NCBI GenBank assembly: GCA_018340805.1 | Contig: JACMZG010001870.1 | Coordinates: 18,555,011 to 18,619,010 of the forward strand | From: Microvelia longipes | Lineage: Eukaryota; Arthropoda; Insecta; Hemiptera; Veliidae | Reading direction: 5' to 3' | DNA: 64,000 nt | Shown: in pieces, positions 1 to 10,800 of the stretch | How the letters are laid out: the number at the start of each line of letters is the position of its first letter | Numbering within the stretch: position 1 is the stretch's first letter | The notes under the pieces: generated by a model | The model's database searches: none | What the model saw: the letters and a program-made list of their open reading frames with translations, nothing else | Told to the model about the DNA's origin: nothing | Program-made: the position numbers and the translations under genes

Positions 1-693
1 TTAAGATTATTTTTTATCAGTGACACTAAAGAAAATAATTATTTTGTCACATTCTGAGTAAAATATATCCACTATTCTTTTCAAAAGACCATTACCTAAA
101 TAGTCAAGTAGCTTACTATAAAGAACAAAATTACCCAAATATTTTGATGTAAACATCAAATAAAGTCTTAATTCAAATACGATACAGCCAACTAAAGATT
201 TTGTTGTAGTTTTGACAGAGAGGAAAATCAGACAATTTTTAAAGATTGTTTTGTGATTTAAAATAGATTATTACATTATCCAAAATTCATATTTCCCATA
301 CAGTAATTTTTAATTCATAGTTGACAACAAAGGTGGGTTAACATAGATTATTAGATTGTAGTCAAGGGCATCAATCTGTACATTTTGATTCAGAAACATT
401 TTTAAAAGAAAAAAGAGTCAAGCCCAGGGCCCTTAAAATGTTTAAAATTTTTGAAATTTATTGAAATCGTATTAGATAAAATTCCTTAAAAAATATTTTT
501 ACTGCCTATAATAAAATCAAAACCATGATAATCAAGTTCTGCTGATAAGAAACTTCTATTTTTTAATGTCAATAAAGATAATCTTCAGGGGGAGGAATCC
601 CTAATGAGGGAATGGAGCGTAATATTAAAAAGCCTTTTGCCTGAATCTTAACTCACAGGTGGTTGACAATATAGTAGAGAGTTAATTACTTAC
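1..693. other. UFC1 intron 2, left-edge flank
   Basis: This stretch lies downstream of the last visible UFC1 exon on the minus strand and begins with a consensus GTAAGT donor at 688-693. The remaining UFC1 exons, including the one with the active-site cysteine, were not found here on either strand, so it is probably intron. I see no other gene or repeat. Confidence 0.5.
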
Positions 694-1530
694 ATCAAAT
701 TCTACATCAAACTCATATTTTAACAGTTCATGAATAAACCAGCATTTGCCAAACCACCTTGTTCCTTCTTTGTTCGATTCTAATCTGAACCAGTCGTTAT
801 CACTTTTTTTATTAAATGTCACATACTGAAAAAAAGAAAAATATTTAATACAATCCGGTTCTTGCACAGTATTTGCTTAGTCAATCGTGTCAGATGACGT
901 TAAAATTGATCCTGCCAAAACACATCCCGCTTCAAGCTACAAGCAGTGTATTGGGGGTGTGATCTGGCCTCCTCTCTAATACTAGCGTACCCAACTTTAT
1001 TCACTCCTCCCCATGGTTTTAACATTGTATTTAATTAGGATACTTAATACTATCCGTGGATTTAAATATTAATAATGCATTTAGTAGTATGTAGTAAATG
1101 AACATTTTGATTAGAGGGCTCAGATTGTTCAGGTGTCGCAAATGCATCCACGACAGGATGAAGCATATTGGTAATATGCTTGATTTTGATGCCTAATTTG
1201 TTTGGTTCTATGCAATCTTTACATGCGAGTCTCCCACAGATGGTAGTTTAGTCTCACACACAATTTTTCAAAATCTACAACCTGTCATTTCAAACTACTA
1301 TTTGCTTTAAAGTTTAAACCAACTGTAGTGACTTCCTGATCCTTTGAAACAGTTATATCACAATAATTTACATCATAAACTAAAATATATGTTACTAGAG
1401 GACATACCTGTATCAGAGATTGATACTCCTCCTTCAATCTTTGTGGCCATAAATCTTTATCACGAGGTCCTGCTTTTGTTTTTAACAGAGGTATCGCACT
1501 TAACGTACTTTTTGATTTTTCATCAGCCAT
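694..1530 (-). CDS. UFC1: UFM1-conjugating enzyme 1 (partial, exons 1-2)
   Basis: E2-like enzyme that takes UFM1 from the E1 UBA5 and passes it to targets with the UFL1 ligase complex in cytosol and ER (family knowledge). Two coding exons are visible: 1408-1530 (41 codons, start at 1530, donor CAG|GTATGT) and 694-825 (44 codons, acceptor TTTTTTTCAG, donor GAT|GTAAGT). Both junctions are phase 0. The joined 85 residues follow the known animal UFC1 N-terminus closely: MADE start, [20 protein letters not shown], then [20 protein letters not shown] and [11 protein letters not shown]. The family has about 167 residues, so half is visible. The catalytic Cys (about 116) and C-terminal half lie off the left edge. 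The intron between them (826-1407) shows nothing else. The gene is divergent from KLHL18, with 363 bp between start codons. Confidence 0.93.
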
Positions 1531-1893
1531 AGCTAAATATTAATAATTAACTAAAAAATAACTAATTTTGGCGAAACTTGTGCACGTCACCAAAATCAAA
1601 ATTTACCTTCTTCGTGTTAGTTATTGATCGAATTCGATACTTTAAATTGATGTTGAATTTGATTGCTAGCCGTTTTTTTTTGTCAAAATGAGTTTTGATG
1701 AATTTTCAATGTTTTAAAGAATTAGTGCTTAAGCTGATAAATCTTATATCGAATGTAAATAATTATTTATCATAAAAGGTTATGTTATTATTTGCCCTAA
1801 TTTGTTTGATACGAAAATAATTTTAAAATTTAGTTTCACTAATGGTGTATTGAGAAAAGTCGTTTTCACTGAAGTAAAAATATTTAATTTTTA
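1531..1893. promoter_or_regulatory. Divergent promoter UFC1 / KLHL18
   Basis: Only 363 bp separate the oppositely oriented start codons of UFC1 and KLHL18, so both transcripts must start in or very near this interval unless there are distant 5' UTR exons. A CACGTCAC motif (E-box/CRE-like) sits at about 1573-1580. No TATA box stands out against the AT-rich background. Shared control is an inference from spacing. Confidence 0.6.
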
Positions 1894-4800
1894 ATGTGGG
1901 AATCACCTCCACCTGGTATAGCTCACGGATTGTACAGAAATTTGTTTTTAAACATGGATTCATCTTTAGAGACATCTGATAGCGAAAAGAGTCGATATCC
2001 GTGTAACAGGATAGTTGAGTCCGAAGAATGTGTTATATTTCAACAGTTAGATATGTTTCCTCAGTGTTTTTCTGTTATGGAAGACATCAGAAGACAAGGA
2101 AAACTGTGTGATGTCACGTTAAAAGTAAGTTTATTTGATACTTCATTATTATGATGAATGGAGTTATAATTACTTAGAGATGGCAGTATATATGAGATTC
2201 CACTTAGCTAAGTGCTTTCAAGAGATCTTTAGTTGTACTGTTGGCTTTGCTTGATTAGGGATACAGAGTCGTCAAAACTTTGGGGGGGGGGGATTAATCC
2301 TAGAGAGGCCAATGTCACAAACCTTTAAGCCTCTTTCCCATGGGAGGGGGGCCTTGATAATTAGTAAAAGAATTGTACACTACTCTGTCTTTAATAACGT
2401 TTAAAGAAAGCCAAAAACTTGGCAGAGTTTCACCACGGCAAACATTTTTATTTCAAAGTAATTAATTTATGTATGATAAGCATGTTGTTTATAACAAGCT
2501 CACAATTACTTCGTTCACATGAGGGGTTTGGCAGGGCGTTTAACCCTGTGTTCACCCCCCCCCCCTCCTTCCTGGCAGTTGTGTGAACGGAAATAAACAC
2601 AAGGTTCAACCCTGAAACTTAATTTTTTCGATACAGTCTAACTATAGGATAAAAAATACTGTGTGAACAGTTGGGGTTGAACCCTTTACCAATCCATCAT
2701 TGGTAGGGGGTTCAATAAATTATTTTTATTGGGGGTAGGGGATGATAAATATTTTATCATGATTATTCATTTCTGTGCCACTTACAAAACTTCTTTTTCT
2801 TCTTGCTCCTGACCCTGTTGAATACTGAAGGTATATAATATTACTTGTGTTGAGAGACTTGTTTCTTCTTTATCATGATTGTCTATTCTATTTACAGGTT
2901 GATAATCAATCATTTAGTGGCCATAGACTTGTATTAGCTGCATCAATACCATATTTTTATGGAATGTTTATGAATGATATGGCTGAAAGTAAACTTCGAG
3001 AGATAACAATACACGGCATTGATCCAATGTGAGTTACAATCATTAATATTATATATTTTATATTACATAAAATGTCTTCTAAAGATTGCTATTACCCAGC
3101 TTAAAAATTAATGAGGGAAACATTGCGATAAGCCTTTTATCCAACAATTTTCATGGGTAATGGTAAATAAAACAAGCTGGATGTTTCCTTCTCACTTTTT
3201 TCTTGTCCTATCAATTTTAATATTCACCTGACATTGTATGAGACCTTTTTAAAGATTATTTAACAAGAACTTTAACATAAATGTAATGTTTAAATATGAG
3301 ATGACTTATGTAATTTTTACATAAAAAAGAGAATAAATGTGAATTGAGCTCAATTTTAAGCTAGTAAAAGTTCTAACAAATCATTTAATGAAAGTTCATT
3401 CATCTCAAAAGAAGTTCAAACAATGATCTTTTAGAAAATAATAATAAAAAAAGATTGGATCTAATTGATATTTAGTATGCATGCTCTCATATATACAAAT
3501 TATTTTACAACTTTAATCTCGTTATCAGTAATCAACGATTATGTAGTATATGTGGTATACTACATAATCTTTGTCAGTAATAGTTTATTTTTTATTAAAT
3601 ATAATAATATGTTATATGTTAATTTAAAAAAAGAATACGTTATTAAGGTAAAGCGCTGGTGGAGTGTATCATAGTAATCAATACAAAAAAGCCTCTCCAC
3701 AAAGTTAATTTAATAAAATTCAAAACCGGGTTTCAACCTAAACGGTCATCATCAGTGCCTAAAAACAAAAAGTAAAAGAGACTAAAAAACACTAAAAAGA
3801 AACACTAAACACTAAAAAACACTTCTTTTTAGTGTTTTCTAGTCTCTTATACTTTTTGTTTTTAGGTTGAAAGCCTGTTTTGACTTTTATTAAATTAACT
3901 TTGTGGAGAGACTTTTTTGTATTGATTATTTTTAAAAAAATGTTTTTAAATCGGGATATCATCCGACTGATTTAAAAGTTTGTACAATTATATATTTTCG
4001 TATTATGATCAAGTATATAAATTTTTAATGTTATACAAATAGATATGGTTTTTGTTGCATCCCTTGTCTTAAGCAGCTTAGTCAGATTGTTATATCTACT
4101 ACACCTGGATGGGTGAGGATTTTCATTGCAAATCAAATATGGTGAGGTTGAGTGTAGAGAATGTCCCTCCTTCTACATGATTTTTTCATGTTTTGTATGT
4201 TTTATTTTACAGAGCATTGGAGGCATTAATAAATTTTGCATATAGTGGTAGAATTACTATTAACACTAATAACGTTCAGTGTTTAATGGTTGGAGCCTCT
4301 TATCTTCAGCTACCCAGGGTCAAGAATGCTTGTGGTGATTTCCTCAAAAAAAGGTAAAACAAGTCAATTATTTGAGAAGTATAAAACCACTTTACTACCA
4401 TGCTGAATATACTATTTTCAAGGGCAACATTAAACTTAAAGATCTAAAATTAAAATGACAGGCACACATAGTTTTTAGTGCCTTGGTAGATTAAATAAAG
4501 ACAACCTACTTTTCTGCCTCTAGGAAGACTAAATAACATTCAAAATATTTTTCAGAATTTTCTTGTTTTAGAACTATATTGTCAATTTGCTCTGTCCTAA
4601 CAACTATTAGCTAAAACCTGGCCTCGGTTTTAGCTAATAGTTGTTAGGACAACTGCTAGCTAAGGAACAAATTTAATTAAAGAAGCAGTTAGTTTAATAT
4701 AATAGTAGATTAATTTACTAGGTACTAAACTGAGATTATTTTCTTTTTTATTAATAAGCAATAGCGAGTCAATTAGTAATTTCAAAAGCAAGAAAATGAT

Positions 4801-7800
4801 TTTACTCTTATCTAAGCTACCAGGCTCATTTTATGCCTAAAGCAAATAGACAAAGGTAGTAGGCAAGGTTTTTGTTGCTCTAAAAACAACTTGTATTTTC
4901 ACTTTTATAAAATCAAAACAATTTTTTTAAATATTTTGGTCTTAACTCTCCCAAAAGACTTTTGTTTGTATAAATATTCATCTGGTATTGCTTTGCTCTT
5001 TTCATAGGTTTCATCCTAATAATGTACTAGGCATCAGACAGTTTGCTGATCAATTGGGCTGCACTTCGCTGGTTGAAGCTGCAGATAAGTATCTCCAGCA
5101 GTATTTTCATGATGTTTCTATGTCTGAAGAATATTCTCAGCTAAGTCTTCAAGAACATTTAGACATTGTTAAAAGAGATGAACTTCATGTTATTTCTGAA
5201 GAACAGGTAATGTAGTTGGAGAGCCATTAAGTTTTAGCTATTCTTAAAAGAATCTTTGAGTACCCTGGTATCATGTTGTACAGTTACTTTATAACGGAGA
5301 GTATAGAATTTAAACAAAAAGAGTGCCATATTACACTTTAATGTCACAAGGATCTTGATGAGTAAAGGATGACACGTTAAGTCCATTTGCCATATAACAG
5401 TGTGACCCCGCTGAGGATAAAGAATATAAAACTATCCATCTCAAAACGCCAAAAACAAACTAGACCTGTTTGGTATGAACTGCACATACTTACAAGCATT
5501 ATATTAACTGCACAGGTCCTAAATTTAGAGGCAATCTTATCTACTACCTATGGTTTTATATTGTTTTGCACATTACGAAGGTTATGAACAAATAGCAAAA
5601 AGTAATATATTTTCTCTTTTAAACTATTTTATTTTAATTAACTTAACTATCACAAATGAAATTAAAATTACAGCAAACACAGAAGAAAATTGAGGAGCCA
5701 ACTTGACTTATTCTTGTTAAATAATCAGCATTTTGGAAATTTTTTTGGGACGGTAATTGGAGTTTGCTCCAATTTTTCTATTATAACAAATTCCATGGGG
5801 TTAGAAAAATTCCCTATCATGTCATCTCCTTTATTCATGATCCTTAGGTATCCATTAGTAACTCAGGATGAAGTCCCCTGCTGTAAGCCTCTCTGAAATA
5901 AGAATAATGCCCAAGCCTCCTCCTAAGTCAGCCTTTGACACAAATAACTATTTATAGGTATTTGAAGCTGTAATGAGATGGGTGAAGAAAGATCCAGAAC
6001 TACGTAAAGATGACATGCCTCAACTTCTATCTACTGTTAGAATGCCATTATTAACTCCTCATTATATAGCTGATAGAGTTGCTACTGAAGAACTTATAAG
6101 AACTTCTCATGAATGCAGGTGTACTGAACTTTTATTTTATTTTTCATATATTTATGCCGAAGTTGAATCATAAGGTATTTTAAAATATTATTGCATATGT
6201 CCATTGGCAACACTAGTTAAGGTATAAAGATCATCAATAAAATTGTAGAAAATTGCCACATCAAAAGATGAGAGAGCCAATACCTTAAAATAGTGCTCAA
6301 TATACAAGAAGCAGTACTAATAACAGAAAAGTTGGTCTAGAAACCAGTTGTAACTCTAGTTTTAACCTACCCAGCTAACTAATAGTATTTATGTTACAAG
6401 ACTGTGAAGAAGGTATTTTTTTTTTACCATGGTGACTAATATTTACTATCAAGCAAAGTGAGACAGTATAAGGAGATGAGGTAAAAAAAGCAATTCCCAG
6501 TCGTATTGCATATGCTATTTTTTTGTGCATAGTAATAGTAAATAACTATTTAGAAGAAAAACAGTATAATGTTTAAAAATTTACTGGTACACTTCTTTTG
6601 ATAGTCTCGGCCAAAAGTTTCATTTCCTGCAGAGTATTTTTAATGTCTGAATCACTATCCATGATTATTAAACAATTGATAATAAATTAATATTTATTCA
6701 CTTTCTACAAATAATAAAACTTTGTTAACAAAAATGTTCAATTATTTATTTGAAAACAGTAAGAAGAACAAGGAAGGTAGGTTATAACCTTGTAGTAAAC
6801 TACTAGCGCCCACTTTCTGGACATTTGGGGAACTTCACCAGGGACAGTTTTGTAGTTGTAATAGTCCCTGACAGTAAACAACTACAAAAGTGTCGCAGAT
6901 GGTAAAAAATGCATTTCACCTACTTTTTTGAGGATGTAAATTGCCTACTTTACAGCCGCCCCAAAAACAATTTTTTTTGAGTTTTCATAAAGAGCTTTTT
7001 ATTTTTTAAATTTCATTTTAGTTTAAATAATTGTAATATCAATCCTCCTCCAGCCCCGCAGAACTTAAGTATACCTGGTACCAATTCCTAAGATATATTT
7101 AAACATATGTCATGACATTAATGGATTCTTATTGTTTATTTATTTGTATATTCAATACTTTTACAGTGAGCAATTACCCTTCAATCCTTTAATTTATGAC
7201 AAATTTTATATTAACATATTTTTAGAGATTTGGTTGATGAAGCAAGAGATTATCATTTAATGCCAGAAAGACGGCCACTTTTACAAAGCTTTAGAACTCG
7301 GCCTAGATTTTGCAATTATATTATGGGACATATCTTTGCAGTTGGAGGCCTCACTAAATCAGGTTCATACAATTTTTGCTTTCTTTTGTTGTCAGAATAA
7401 ATTTATTTTATAATTTTAACTAAAATGTTATTTAGTTAAAAAATTGGTCAATCTTACTTTATTGATCTAAATAGTTATTTTTATCAAACTTTTAATTGTA
7501 TAAAATAATTTTATGGGTGTTCAGTACACTGATCTATGTTACAATATTTGTATGTGTGTTTTGCTTATTAGATATATTAAAGATTATTTCTTTATTAGAA
7601 AATAAAAGATTCTTTATAGTTCATTTTTTTAAATTTCTATTAATAATTAAACAAGATTTATTTAACAATTATACAGAAATGTACACATAGTTAATTGTCA
7701 TACATAAGTAAAAAATACAAATTTGTATAAATATATTTAGTTACTTAAAAGTTATAGCATCAAATTCTAACAAACTGTATCATAAAATAACTTTTTAGTT

Positions 7801-10800
7801 ATCTTAAATGAAGCTGTCTTTGAAATGTTTATTATTCAATAATAGCTCAAAAATTGAAACAAGGGTGGGGAGAGAGTGTGCAAAACATATCTTTTACAAG
7901 AGGTACTCCAACAGAAATGTTTGGGAGACCCCTGACCAGGGAGTCCATTGATAATTTAATTTCAAATATTGTACAATTTCCTAGGTGTAGTATATTATTT
8001 TCCTGGTTGTCTCTCAGTATCATAGAGATATATTACTAGGGGGTTGAATTTGAAACATTGAAAAAGTAACCTGACCACATTCGATATCATTATAATCAAA
8101 TAAACAGAACAAAAAACAGTAAATTATATAGTCAAATTTTTAAAATACAAATCACAACACAAACAATGAGCCAAAAACAATGGCTTTATTATAACCTTAA
8201 CTCCCTCTTGGAGGAGGTTTCAATGAGGTTACACAGAGCCCCTGAGAGCCTCAAAAAGATGTTTCAGGCTTCTTAATGTATTAAGTTAGGCTATGCCCCC
8301 TCCAGTATATAACTCTATGCATAGAGATATTTCTAGAGGGGCCCTATTGGTTGAATTTTGAAACATCGAAAAAATAACCTGACCACCTTCGACTATCAAT
8401 AATCACATGAACTGAACAAAGGTACAGTGAATTATATAGTAGAACGCTGAAAATATTTATCAAAACACAAGCAATGTGCAGGAAGCCGAAAAAAAATTGA
8501 TTTCTTATTATTATTATAACCTTAACTTACACTTAGAAGAGGTTACATTGAGGTTACACAGAGCCCCTGAGAGCCCCAAAATAATGTTTCAGGGCTCTCA
8601 ATGTATTGAGATAGGCTATGCCCCCTCTAGTATTTATCTCTATGCTCAGTATACACCTATAAACTAGGTATACATCTAGTTTAACTCCAATTTTAACTGG
8701 TTTCTTAACACTTTTTTATGTTTTACAACATTTGGTTGTATGCAATGCTATATTTCTTTTTATAGGTGATAGTCTCAGTACAGTTGAAGTTTATGATCCT
8801 CTGATTGGTCGATGGAGGATGGCCGAAGCAATGAGTATGTTAAGAAGTAGGGTTGGTGTAGCTGTATTAAAGAATAGACTTTATGCATTTGGTGGTTATA
8901 ATGGATCTGAAAGATTAGCTACTGTTGAAGTATTTGACCCTGTTAAACGAGTTTGGAGTAAAGTTTCATCCATGCATTGTAAAAGAAGGTAAATTTGGTT
9001 TATAACTAATTTTTAAAGAAAATTACACTGAATATAATGCAATCTGTCTACCTGCATAACTATGATTGTATAACTCTGCAGGTATAATGCCGTTCGTAAT
9101 GAGGAACCAGAGGTTTGAGGTTTCGCAGCCTGTGCTATGTGCCGACTGCAGTTTCTTATAGTCCAAGAGCCAGGCCTAAAAAATGTGACTCATTTTGTAC
9201 TATTTAAACCAAATTTTTCTGAAAATATATCCTAAATTATGAAGAAAAAGCATAGTCTGCCTATCTAAAATGGAGCCCTTCAAATGAATGCGCTTTAGAA
9301 AATCGCATCAATTCCAATTTTCTTGAAACAAGTGATTCCCTGTGGGTTGTGTGCAAAACATGAATATAACATTTTTTAAAGATGATAAAATGTCTGATAA
9401 AGCTAGTGTTCAATCTTCAAAATCGGTTTGCTAAAACCAAAGTTATGGCTCTTTCAAAACCCCCCAAAAAATGGTTAATTTATGCAAAGTCAGTCACTTT
9501 CTTTGAAAAAAGATTTACTTTTTGTGCATTTTACAAATGTCATAACTTTAGTTGTAGTTATCCGATTTTGACAAAAAAAAAAAAACACTTGTTTAATAGG
9601 AAATTTTATCAGCTTTAAAAAATGTTCTCTTCATGCTTTGCACATGACCTACAGGGAACCCCTTGTTGCAAGAAATCATAACATTCTATAAAAGTTTGAG
9701 CATGTGCAAATATATGAAAGGCTCTACTCTGGATAGACTGACTATGTCTTTTCTTCATAATTTAAGGTATATTTTAGAAAAAATTGGTTTGAAGTAGTGC
9801 AAAATAAGTCACATTTTTTCAGGTCCGGCTCTTGGACTATTATGTTTTTTTGAGACTTGGGAAGATTAAATAATTAAAAAAACTATTGATATAATCTTTT
9901 ATCAAATTTCATTTAATTTCAAACTCATTATTAACTAGTGAGTTCTCCATATGAGGATAAAGATTAGTTAAAAAATTATCTGAAGATGTTTATAAATTAG
10001 ACTTTTAAAAAGATTAATAAAATATGTTCACACCTTTCATGACGACTTGAAAACTGATTTTCTAATAATTTATTATTAGAAGGCAGATACCGCCTACCTT
10101 AAATTCCATTATTAAATATTTCCTTGTATTTTCTATATTATAATTTAATTTAAAATTGTAGTGCTGTTGGTGCTGCGGCTTTAAATGACAGACTTTATGT
10201 TTGCGGAGGTTATGATGGTATTTCATCACTAAATACAGTAGAATGTTATCACCCTGATACCGATACTTGGTTAAAAGTAACTTCAATGAAGAAACACAGG
10301 TCTGCAGGTGGGGTTATTGCTTTTGATAACTTTGTCTATGCCCTTGGTGGCCACGATGGATTATCTATTTTTGATTCTGTAAGTTTTATTTTCTTATTAC
10401 TTATATTTGTGTCATTTCATGTTTCTTTTTTGTTTAATGGTTATTTAGTTAGAGTATTAGGTTGTGTTAGGAATTCCTTAAAACATTTTATATGTAGAAC
10501 ATTATGTTATGTTGTAAATTATTTTTAAAATTAATAGCTATTGTTGTCATTAAAGAGGTTATATTAACCACAAGTTAAAGAATCAGCTGCCATTGAAACT
10601 TGCTGTTAGATATTCATACCCAACAGCAAAAAATATAAATTTTTATTATATTTCTGGACTGGTTTTGGCTTGGCACCCTTATAAGCAGGTGGAGAAACAC
10701 TTGAGCTTTCAACTAATTAAGTTATATTAGTGAATAACTGTTATTACCTTGATGAGGCAACACTTAGACTCACACACTTCCCCTTATAAACCCTCCGTTC

